Position numbers and translations under genes: made by a program. 38,581 bases of DNA from contig JAKJEM010000023.1 in NCBI GenBank assembly GCA_022705425.1, forward strand, positions 9,317 through 47,897, given 5' to 3'. Positions 14,280 through 24,079 of the stretch are shown in pieces. This DNA is from Planctomycetota bacterium (lineage in GTDB: Bacteria; Planctomycetota; Brocadiia; CAIUPP01). A model generated the notes under the pieces. The model had not been told where the DNA came from, ran no database searches, and was given only the letters and a program-made list of their open reading frames with translations. Position 1 is the first letter of the stretch. The number at the start of each line of letters is the position of its first letter.

Positions 14280-15402
14280 TGCCGCCCCCCTGCTTTGACC
14301 CCAGCAGCAACGCGATGACGCTGCGGTTCGCGGCGGGGAAAGCGTAGTTGCGGAGATCGGCGGGGCGGACCCATCGGCATTCGGCGCAGGCCAGGGGTTG
14401 CGCGTGTCCGCGCCGCAGACGGCACTCGAAGACGTGCAGGGTGACGCGGAAGTGGGAGTAGGCGTGGCGCAGGACGGTGAGGGGGCGGAGAACGTCGGCC
14501 TCGATGCCCAGTTCCTCGCGGAGTTCGCGCCGGAGACATGCCTCGGGGGTCTCGCTCGGCTCGATCTTGCCGCCGGGGAACTCCCAGAGGCCGCCGAGAA
14601 GGCCTTCGGGCTTGCGGCGGTCAATGAGGATTCTGCCGGCGTGGCGGACGACGCCGATGGCGCCTTCGACGTGCGGCAGGGCTTTGCGGCGCGGGGCGCG
14701 CGGCAGGCGGCGCTCCTCGCCGCGCGCGCGGGCGGCGCAGCGGCGGCGCAGCGGACAGGCCGGGCAGAGGGGATTGCGCGGCAGGCAGACTGTGGCGCCG
14801 AGTTCCATCAGCGCCTGGTTGAAGTCCCCCGCGCGCCGGGGCGGCAGCCAGGCGCGGGCGATGCGCCAAAGACGTTCGGCCAGGGGCGGTGTCTTCGGGT
14901 TGCCCCGAAGGCGTTGCAGACGGCAGAGGACGCGCGCCACGTTCCCATCCACGACCGGTTCCCGGCGTCCGAAGGCGATGCTGGCGACGGCGCCGGCGGT
15001 GTAACGCCCGACGCCCGGCAGGCGGCGCAGGGCTTCGGCCGTATCGGGCAATCTTCCGCCGTGTTCACGGAGGACCTGGGCCGCCGCGCGGCGCAGGTTG
15101 CGGGCGCGGGCGTAGTAGCCAAGTCCCTCCCAGGCCTTGAGCACGCGCGACTCCGGCGCGGCGGCCAGGGCCGAGAGGGTGGGGAAGAGGCGCATCCAGC
15201 GTTCGTAGTAGGGAATGACCGTGGCCACCTGGGTCTGCTGAAGCATGACCTCGGAGACCCAGATGGCGTAGGGGTCGCCGGTGCGCCGCCAAGGCAGATC
15301 GCGCCGCCGGCGGCGATACCACGCCAGCAGGGCGCGGGGGATGGCGTCGTCGGTCGGTATCTTCGCCCCCCCTTCCTGCGACAGTGTCGCGCACGGAGTC
15401 AC
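14185..15402 (-). CDS. mutY: A/G-specific adenine glycosylase (MutY) with NUDIX-like C-domain
   Basis: MutY removes adenine mispaired with 8-oxoguanine. The 405-residue protein has the HhH-GPD domain with catalytic Glu51 (VSEVMLQQTQVAT), the hairpin LPGVGRYTAGAVAS and Asp152. The [4Fe-4S] motif C-X6-C-X2-C-X5-C is complete (Cys206, 213, 216, 222). The C-terminal 8-oxoG-recognition domain (about 245-370) keeps a near-complete NUDIX box around residues 278-299. The chosen start is GTG (15402), 7 nt from AGGAG; the longer frame to 15654 runs into a tandem repeat and is rejected. The last roughly 30 residues are not typical of MutY and lie over the end of the convergent MFS gene. Confidence 0.93.
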   Translation of the reverse strand: MTPCATLSQEGGAKIPTDDAIPRALLAWYRRRRRDLPWRRTGDPYAIWVSEVMLQQTQVATVIPYYERWMRLFPTLSALAAAPESRVLKAWEGLGYYARARNLRRAAAQVLREHGGRLPDTAEALRRLPGVGRYTAGAVASIAFGRREPVVDGNVARVLCRLQRLRGNPKTPPLAERLWRIARAWLPPRRAGDFNQALMELGATVCLPRNPLCPACPLRRRCAARARGEERRLPRAPRRKALPHVEGAIGVVRHAGRILIDRRKPEGLLGGLWEFPGGKIEPSETPEACLRRELREELGIEADVLRPLTVLRHAYSHFRVTLHVFECRLRRGHAQPLACAECRWVRPADLRNYAFPAANRSVIALLLGSKQGGGITAPVATPLVHPPRIPMCRQAPARSAAGRRT

Positions 15403-15524
15403 CGGGACTCTCCTGCTGAATGCGGAAACGGCCCTTTCGTCCACGGATGATACCAGTTCGCGGCACTTGCGGACAGTCTGCGCCGCCTGGACTCCCGGTT
15501 GCGGGGACACACGGCAGCGGCCGT

Positions 15525-15639
15525 CACGGGCGAGGGCGCCCGTGCCACATACGTCGTGCCACATACGTCGTGCCACATACGTCATGCCACATACGGCGTG
15601 CCACACGCGTCGTGCCACACGCGGCGCGCCACACGCGCA
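15525..15639. repeat. Palindrome with CCAC tail plus seven 14-bp tandem repeats
   Basis: A hairpin (CACGGGCG 15525-15532, AGGG, CGCCCGTG 15537-15544) has the same 8-4-8 layout as the element at 3888-4279 but a different stem. Its last bases GTG plus CCAC begin seven 14-bp direct repeats (15542-15639) of GTGCCACATACGTC, the last four diverged toward ACGCGTC/ACGCGGC. A smaller hairpin (ACGGC-agcg-GCCGT) lies just upstream. The block fills the gap between the mutY start and the deacetylase promoter. Apart from it and that promoter, the 382-bp gap 15403-15784 shows nothing. Confidence 0.9.
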
Positions 15640-15713
15640 CGGCGAGCCACTCACGACGCCCTCGGCACGCCCGCCTCCGGGAAGGCTTCGGACCGATTGC
15701 CCTCCTCCCGGTG

Positions 15714-15742
15714 TTGCCCTTCCGGCGTCGAATTGTTAGACT
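15714..15742 (+). promoter_or_regulatory. Putative promoter of the deacetylase gene
   Basis: TTGCCC (15714-15719) and TTAGAC (15737-15742) lie 17 bp apart, about 42 bp before the ATG. The -10 is weak. Confidence 0.35.
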
Positions 15743-15784
15743 CTCGCCGCATCGCCGGAAAGGACTTGGCGCGCGGAGCGAATC

Positions 15785-16561
15785 ATGGCGGACGGTCCGG
15801 AGAGACCCTTCCTGCTGACGGTGGACGTGGAGCCGGACTGGGGGGTGCGCGGCCACCAGGCGGTGGCGGAGACGTTGCCGCGCCTTTCGGCGCTGCTGCG
15901 GCGGCTGCGGATGCGGGCGACGTTCTTCATCGTGGCGGAGATGCTGGACGCCTGCGGGGCGCTGCTCGAGCGCGAGTTGGCGGAGCACGAGATTGCCTCG
16001 CACGGGTTGACGCACCGGGTGTTGACGGAGATTCCGCCGGAGGAGGTCGCGCGCGAGTTGGGGGAATCGCGCCGCCGGATCGAGGAGCGTTTCGGGCGGG
16101 CTGTGCGCGGCTTCCGCGCGCCGTTCCTGAAGACCCCCGCCGGGTGGTTGGAGCGGGTGTCGGCGGCGGGGTATGCGTACGATTCGTCGTGCGGCGCGGT
16201 GGCGCCCTCGCCGCGCAATGCGCGGCCTTCGCGCTGGCGGGCGGAGCGCCACGGGACGGTGGTTGAGCTGCCGGTGACAACGCTGCGGTGCGGGTGGTTC
16301 CCGTTCAACCTGACCTACCTGCGCCTGCTGGCGCCGGCCGGCGGCTGGTTGACGCCGGCGGACGGCGCGATCATGTTCCTGCACCTGCACGAGCTGGCCG
16401 ATCCGGCGCTGGCGCGCGTGTTGCGTCCGCCGCTGCGCTGGGCGCTGAGGCGTAACGCGGGGGAACCGGCGTGGCGGTTGCTGGAATCGGCCCTGACGCC
16501 GCGCGCGGCGCGGGCGATGACGTGCGCGGAGTATGCGACGCGTGTGACGCAACGGCCCTGA
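15785..16561 (+). CDS. Polysaccharide deacetylase (NodB-type)
   Basis: The 258-residue protein has the NodB fold for metal-dependent N- or O-deacetylation of glycans. Motif 1 is TVDVEPDW (12-19), as in the DVE-type exopolysaccharide deacetylases rather than the TFDD type. The metal-binding motif is SHGLTH (72-77, His73 and His77). Motif 3 is RAPFLKT (110-116), and a late HLHEL supplies the further catalytic His. No signal peptide is present, so it may act on a cytoplasmic or lipid-linked precursor, as in PIG-L/exopolysaccharide systems. The ATG lies 7 nt from GGAG. The next gene, a UDP-galactopyranose-mutase-like flavoprotein, starts 21 bp downstream, pointing to a shared role in surface glycan synthesis. 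Confidence 0.9.
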   Translation: MADGPERPFLLTVDVEPDWGVRGHQAVAETLPRLSALLRRLRMRATFFIVAEMLDACGALLERELAEHEIASHGLTHRVLTEIPPEEVARELGESRRRIEERFGRAVRGFRAPFLKTPAGWLERVSAAGYAYDSSCGAVAPSPRNARPSRWRAERHGTVVELPVTTLRCGWFPFNLTYLRLLAPAGGWLTPADGAIMFLHLHELADPALARVLRPPLRWALRRNAGEPAWRLLESALTPRAARAMTCAEYATRVTQRP

Positions 16562-16582
16562 GTCTCTGGTTCTGGAGTCAAC

Positions 16583-17986
16583 GTGAGCAAGATCGAAACC
16601 CCCGTGGCGGTACTGGGCGCGGGCCTGACGGGTCTGACGGCGGCGTGGAAGCTGAATCAGAGCGGGGCGCCGGTGCGCCTCTTCGAGGCGGACCCCTTCA
16701 TCGGCGGGGCTTCGCGCACGGTGCAGTTCGACGGGTTTCGCTTCGACCTGGGCGGACACCGCTTCTACACGCGGAACCGCGAGGTGCTGGACCTGGTGGA
16801 CGCGCTGCTGCCGGGCGAAATCATCACCGTGCCCCGGCAGAGCCGCATCTACATCCGGGGCAAGTTCGCGGACTATCCGCTGAGCTTCTTCAACGCGCTG
16901 TCGGCGCTGGGACCGGTGACGTCGCTGGGCGTGGCGGGCAGTTACGGATGGGAGCGCGTCAAGCAGCTCTTCCGCACGCCGCCGGAGAACAGCTTTGAGG
17001 ACTGGGTGGTCAGCCGCTTCGGACGACGCCTGTACGAGATCTACTTCAAGCCGTACAGCGAGAAGGTGTGGGGGATTCCCTGCCATGAGCTGGGCGCGGA
17101 CTTCGCGGCGCAGCGCATCAAGGGGCTTTCCTTCCGCGAGGCGGTGAAGAACATGCTCTTCCGGAACCGGAACGCGCCGGCGACGCTGGCGAGCCGTTTT
17201 CTGTACCCGAAGCTCGGTTTCGGACGCATTCCGGAGGCGATGGCGGCCACGCTGCCGCCGGGTTCGATTGAGCTGAACTCGCCCGTGGTCCGGCTGGAAC
17301 ACGAGGGGCGGCGCATCCGGTCGGTCGTCTGCCGCCGCGACGGGCGCGAGGAGGCCTTCGCGCCTTCGCACGTGATCGGCACCATGCCGATTACGGACAT
17401 TGTGCGGGGCCTTTCCCCCGCCGCGCCGCGCGAGGTGATCGAGGCCGCCGCCGGGCTCAAGTACCGCGACATGGTCATCCTCTTCATCACGCTCAACCGG
17501 CCGCAGGTGACGCCGGACCACTGGATCTACTTCTCGACGGACGACGTCTTCTTCGGGCGCATCCACGAGCCGAAGAACTGGAGCGCGGACATGGCCCCCG
17601 CCGACAAGACGGGGATCGTGGTCGAGGTCTTCTGCTTCGAGGATGAGGCGGTCTTTCAGGAGGCGGAGGATTCGATCACGCGTCGGACGGTGAAGCGCCT
17701 GACGGAGCTGAAGCTGATCGAGGAGGGCCAGGTCAACGGGACGATGGTCATCCATCTGAAGAAGGCCTACCCGCTGTACGTGCGCGACTACATGGCGCGG
17801 GTGAAGACGGTCTTTGACTACATGCGCGGCTTCGAGAACTTCCAGCCGGCCGGGCGCAACGGGCTTTACCGGTACACGAGCGGCGACTACTATATCGAGA
17901 TGGGCCTGCGCGCGGCGGAGAACGTTCTGGGCGCGCAGCACGACCTGATGCAGATCGCCGCCGAGAAGGAGTACGCGGAGAAATAG
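16583..17986 (+). CDS. FAD-dependent amine-oxidase/UDP-galactopyranose-mutase-like protein
   Basis: The 467-residue flavoprotein opens with VAVLGAGLTGLTAAWKL (GxGxxG around 12-17), then FEADPFIGGASRT and LGGHRFYTRN. This is the pattern of the UDP-galactopyranose mutase/protoporphyrinogen-oxidase-like branch of the amine-oxidase superfamily. A C-terminal FAD contact is likely in NGLYRYTSGDYYIEMGLRAAEN. The closest class I know is the NAD(P)/FAD oxidoreductase group found in polysaccharide clusters. A true mutase activity is not provable here. It starts with GTG, 6 nt from GGAG. It follows the deacetylase by 21 bp and is followed by a hairpin with a T-rich tail at 17989. Confidence 0.85.
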   Translation: MSKIETPVAVLGAGLTGLTAAWKLNQSGAPVRLFEADPFIGGASRTVQFDGFRFDLGGHRFYTRNREVLDLVDALLPGEIITVPRQSRIYIRGKFADYPLSFFNALSALGPVTSLGVAGSYGWERVKQLFRTPPENSFEDWVVSRFGRRLYEIYFKPYSEKVWGIPCHELGADFAAQRIKGLSFREAVKNMLFRNRNAPATLASRFLYPKLGFGRIPEAMAATLPPGSIELNSPVVRLEHEGRRIRSVVCRRDGREEAFAPSHVIGTMPITDIVRGLSPAAPREVIEAAAGLKYRDMVILFITLNRPQVTPDHWIYFSTDDVFFGRIHEPKNWSADMAPADKTGIVVEVFCFEDEAVFQEAEDSITRRTVKRLTELKLIEEGQVNGTMVIHLKKAYPLYVRDYMARVKTVFDYMRGFENFQPAGRNGLYRYTSGDYYIEMGLRAAENVLGAQHDLMQIAAEKEYAEK

Positions 17987-17988
17987 GT

Positions 17989-18019
17989 TCCGCCGGACGC
18001 CGGCGGATTTCGTTTCTTT
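17989..18019 (+). terminator. Intrinsic terminator-like hairpin
   Basis: An 8-bp perfect stem (TCCGCCGG, loop ACG, CCGGCGGA; 17989-18007) is followed by the T-rich ATTTCGTTTCTTT. It is the most terminator-like site in the window, and probably ends the deacetylase/flavoprotein transcript before the GH4 gene, whose ribosome binding site is just beyond it. Confidence 0.55.
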
Positions 18020-18033
18020 CGGGAGAGGACGAC

Positions 18034-21037
<3,004 letters not shown>

Positions 21038-21073
21038 GGATCGCCGATCGGCGGCGGCGCGCAAGGGACCCGG

Positions 21074-21115
21074 ATGAGGACGGAAGGACGGCGAGGCCCG
21101 TTCCTCCGTCCTCAT
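21074..21115. other. Strong hairpin between eno and the FtsB-like gene
   Basis: An 11-bp perfect inverted repeat (ATGAGGACGGA at 21074-21084 with TCCGTCCTCAT at 21105-21115) encloses a further partly paired GGACGG/CCGTTCC segment. No T tract follows on either strand, so it is a weak terminator candidate. It may instead stabilise or attenuate the eno transcript. Confidence 0.6.
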
Positions 21116-21160
21116 TCCCCGTGTCCATGCTGCCGGCGGTGAGGACGCAGGAAGGGCGGT

Positions 21161-21679
21161 ATGGTGAAATCAGGCCTGGCGCGGGCGTGGGCGTCGCTGC
21201 AGGAGGGAGCACAGCCGGGGAGTTCCGGGCTGCGGTTCCTGGCGCTGGCGGTGTGGGTGAGCGTGGCCGGGGGGCTGTGGCTGGAGCACGTGGCGGTACA
21301 CCGGCGGATGCTGGAGACGCGCGCCTCGCGCCTCGAGGCCGAGAAGCGTCACGAGTGGCTCGTCAACACGCGCCTGGAGCGCATCGCCAACGCCTTGCAG
21401 GAGGACCCCGCCCTGATCGAGCGCGAGGCGCGGCGGTTGGGCTACGGGCGGCGGGGGGAGTTCTGCTATCCGCTGACGGCGCGCGACCTTTCCTCCGTGC
21501 GCCCGGCCGCCCACGGGCCGGAGGGCGAAGGCTGGTCCTGGCCGCGCACCCTGCTCGACGCCGTGGCCTCGGCCGTGATGCTTCTGATCGCCGGCGTGAT
21601 GGCGGTTCTGTTCTTTACCGACCTCAAAGTGGACGACCATCTCCCCCGCTCCACTCCGCCCCCGGGAGGCGCCCCATGA
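21161..21679 (+). CDS. FtsB/DivIC-like septum protein with an extra C-terminal membrane helix
   Basis: The 172-residue protein has a membrane helix at 24-43 and a coiled coil at about 46-78 (HRRMLETRASRLEAEKRHEW). A short conserved-looking tail follows, ALQEDPALIEREARRLGYGRRGEF, which matches the pattern after the FtsB/DivIC coiled coil. Its position right after eno supports FtsB, a division-complex protein of the FtsQ-FtsL-FtsB group. A second hydrophobic helix at 131-152 and a Pro-rich end are not typical of FtsB (about 100 residues). It overlaps the next gene by ATGA. The identification rests on architecture and synteny, not strong sequence identity. Confidence 0.65.
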   Translation: MVKSGLARAWASLQEGAQPGSSGLRFLALAVWVSVAGGLWLEHVAVHRRMLETRASRLEAEKRHEWLVNTRLERIANALQEDPALIEREARRLGYGRRGEFCYPLTARDLSSVRPAAHGPEGEGWSWPRTLLDAVASAVMLLIAGVMAVLFFTDLKVDDHLPRSTPPPGGAP

Positions 21680-21930
21680 AACAGCGTTCCACCTTCCAGC
21701 AGAAGATCATCCGCAACTACTACCAGAACCGTGGCGACATTGCGATCCAGTCGCTGGGCGAAGTGGTGTCCGAGCTGTACCTGTGCACGAACGACCGCAA
21801 GCGCGATCAGCTCTGGAAGCGTGCGGAGACGGCGCTGAAGGGGGTGGGCGCGGAGCCGACGGAGGTGGCGCGCATCCTGAAGGCGCGCGACCTGGGCGCG
21901 CTGGCCAAGTTCGTCAGCCGGACCTTCTGA
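21676..21930 (+). CDS. Small 84-residue protein coupled to the FtsB-like gene
   Basis: The ATG overlaps the upstream stop (ATGA, 21676-21679). A GGGAGG sequence lies just upstream at 21663-21668. The product is basic and probably all-helical: MKQRSTFQQKIIRNYYQNRG, then IQSLGEVVSELYLCTNDRKR and QLWKRAETALKG. It has no membrane segment or signal peptide and no motif that I can name. The regular composition, coupled start and absence of low-complexity sequence argue that it is real. It ends 4 bp before the stop of the convergent 714-residue gene. A role linked to the FtsB-like protein is suggested only by position. Confidence 0.72.
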   Translation: MKQRSTFQQKIIRNYYQNRGDIAIQSLGEVVSELYLCTNDRKRDQLWKRAETALKGVGAEPTEVARILKARDLGALAKFVSRTF

Positions 21931-21934
21931 GGCG

Positions 21935-24079
21935 CTACGCGCGCACGAAGAGGCCGCCCTGGCCGCCTTCGAGCGTCGTCATTCCGCCGGCCGCCGCGCC
22001 CGTGAGGCAGTCGGTGGCCGGGGGCAGCTCGATATCGGCGCGCGCCTCGCCGAAGTTCGCGGCCAGGACATAGCGCCTGCCGTCGAAGCCGAGGATTTCC
22101 ATCTGCCGCACGGGGCCGAGGGCGCTGTGCGAACGGGCCGGAGGCTGGGCGCGCGCCCAGTCGCGCGTGGCGGGGGCATCCACGCCGGAGGCGGCCGCCC
22201 AACCTACGTCGAGCACCGTTGCGCCGCCCTCGACGGCGCGGGTTCCCCGCCATCCGCCCCAGGCGAACTCCTCGACGTAGAGGGAAGGGTAGAACCCCGC
22301 GCGGCGCTCGTCGGCGCGCGCCACGCGCAGGGACTCCGCGCCGTAGAGCCCCGCCAGACCGATCCGCCCGTCGAGGTTGACCCACGGGCTGATCAGGTCC
22401 AGAACCCCCGCCGGCGCGGGCGTTCTCAGGCGCATTTCGCCCTGCTCCCCCGTCACGCGGCGCTCGAAGCCGTTGTAGAGGTCGTTGGGCAGGACGAAGT
22501 GCATCCCCTGAACCTCTGTGAGATAGACACGCCCGGGGCCGGTGCGCATGAGCTCAATGGCGGCCACGGTGCGGTCGTCGGGCAGCGCGGCGAAGCAGAG
22601 GAAGTGCAGGAGTTGGTTCTCCCCGATCCAGCCCTCCGGCAGATGGACCTTGGCGCCCTCGACGATCTGCCCGCAGGCCAGGAAGCCGCCGGGGAAGGCG
22701 GCGACGCGGGCGGAACGCAGGGCGCGCTCGGCCCGTACGGGCAGGGAGTCGCAGGGAAAGCGAACGGCGCCGCAGAGGTTCCCCTGCCATTCGGCCAGGT
22801 GCCCGTCGTCCGGGGGCAGGCACAGGCCCTGGCCGAGTCCGCGCGCGCGCCAGGCGAAGGAGGCCAGCCGGGTCGGAGAGCGGTGCATCGCCGCGCCGTG
22901 CTCCGGCTCGATCCACCCCCCCGCCACGCTGCGCTCGAAGGATTCCGCCGGAGGCGGCGGAGACTTGACGAGGGGCGCCCAGGCCAGAGCCATGCCCAGG
23001 ACGCAGGCGCGGTCCGATTCGAGGCGCGTGTAGTAGTAGGGGTTTGCCTCGGCCAGCGCGGCGAGCCGGCGTCCGTAGAAGCTGCCGTCGCCGCTGTACG
23101 CCTGTTCGGCGGCCATCAAGCGCACCAATCCCTCGGACAGCTCCGGAGCGTGGGCGTCGCGGAGCGCGTCGGCGGCGTACGCCAGCGCCGGGAGAAGGTA
23201 GTCCTGGCAGTAGGCGTAGCGGATGCGGCTGTCGCCGCCGATGCGGGCGAGGCGGCCGTCGGCGAAGATCATCCGCCGCAGGACGGCCCAGAGTTCACGC
23301 TGGCGGCGGTGGAGTTCCTCCGGGGGCGGCAGGTCCAGCGCCCGCAGGTCGAAGTGCAGGATGGCCGCATTGGACACGCAGATGACCATGTAGCCGACAT
23401 TCAGGTAGCCGTGATGATCGAGGGCGTAGTTGGGGAAGAAGTTCGCCCCCGCGCAGCGCGGGTCAACGCCGACGTCCTCGGGCACACTGACGCCGTTGAC
23501 CAGGAAGGTGCGGGCGACGTCGCGCCATCGGGCGGCCTCGGGGGCGTCGGGCATCATGGCCGCCGCGCGCCAGAGGATCGCGCCGTTCCACAGGTTGGAC
23601 TCCGGCTGATTGCGCCCGCCGCTGTTCCAGAGCCCGGCAACGATCCCCTGCTGACGTCCGCGCGCGTAGTCGCTGCACAGCCAGCGGGCCTCGTCGGCCA
23701 GGACGCGGCGGAGCGCGGCGCGGTCGGCGTCGGCCAGGAAGGGATCGAGCAGGCGCACGCCGAACATCATCCGCTCGAGGCCCAGCGCGCTGATCCAGGT
23801 GCGCCCCCAGCGCGTGCCGTCGGTGCAGCGGCCCTCGCCGGTGTGGTGGGAGGCCAGGCTGAAGCGGAGGGCGGCGAGGGAACGCTCCCGCGCGACGGTG
23901 TCGCCGCGCGCGGCCAGGACGGCCATTGCGGCGAGGTACTTCTGGTTGGTCTGGACCCCCCAGCCGTTGTAGCCGCTGCCGTAGCAGCCCCACTGCGGCT
24001 GTCCGGGAATCGGGTGCCACCAGCGTTCGGAGGCCTGCGCCCAGGCCGACAGGAGCTTCAGCGGGAGAGTCTGGGTCAT
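21935..24079 (-). CDS. Large alpha-toroid/beta-sandwich protein, glycan-active candidate
   Basis: The 714-residue protein has a helical N-terminal half with repeated Trp/Asn/Gly-rich turns: WGCYGSGYNGWGVQTNQKY, GRCTDGTRWGRTWISALGLERM and NQPESNLWNGAILW. A beta-rich C-terminal half follows from about residue 400. This resembles the (alpha/alpha)-toroid plus beta-sandwich layout of polysaccharide lyases (heparinase/PL8-like) and some glycoside hydrolases. I cannot assign a family or catalytic residues. No signal peptide is present. The ATG shares one base with the stop of the upstream PAS-GGDEF gene (TGATG), suggesting coupling; a GTG codon directly upstream (24082) is an alternative start. Function otherwise unknown. 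Confidence 0.72.
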   Translation of the reverse strand: MTQTLPLKLLSAWAQASERWWHPIPGQPQWGCYGSGYNGWGVQTNQKYLAAMAVLAARGDTVARERSLAALRFSLASHHTGEGRCTDGTRWGRTWISALGLERMMFGVRLLDPFLADADRAALRRVLADEARWLCSDYARGRQQGIVAGLWNSGGRNQPESNLWNGAILWRAAAMMPDAPEAARWRDVARTFLVNGVSVPEDVGVDPRCAGANFFPNYALDHHGYLNVGYMVICVSNAAILHFDLRALDLPPPEELHRRQRELWAVLRRMIFADGRLARIGGDSRIRYAYCQDYLLPALAYAADALRDAHAPELSEGLVRLMAAEQAYSGDGSFYGRRLAALAEANPYYYTRLESDRACVLGMALAWAPLVKSPPPPAESFERSVAGGWIEPEHGAAMHRSPTRLASFAWRARGLGQGLCLPPDDGHLAEWQGNLCGAVRFPCDSLPVRAERALRSARVAAFPGGFLACGQIVEGAKVHLPEGWIGENQLLHFLCFAALPDDRTVAAIELMRTGPGRVYLTEVQGMHFVLPNDLYNGFERRVTGEQGEMRLRTPAPAGVLDLISPWVNLDGRIGLAGLYGAESLRVARADERRAGFYPSLYVEEFAWGGWRGTRAVEGGATVLDVGWAAASGVDAPATRDWARAQPPARSHSALGPVRQMEILGFDGRRYVLAANFGEARADIELPPATDCLTGAAAGGMTTLEGGQGGLFVRA

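Noticed and set aside
12999..14624. 541-residue minus-strand frame opposite the MFS gene
   Set aside because: It is antisense to a clear twelve-helix transporter and overlaps mutY in another frame.
15524..17941. 805-residue minus-strand frame
   Set aside because: It is antisense to the deacetylase and flavoprotein genes and runs into the 14-bp repeat. Low-complexity Arg/Gly/Pro composition.
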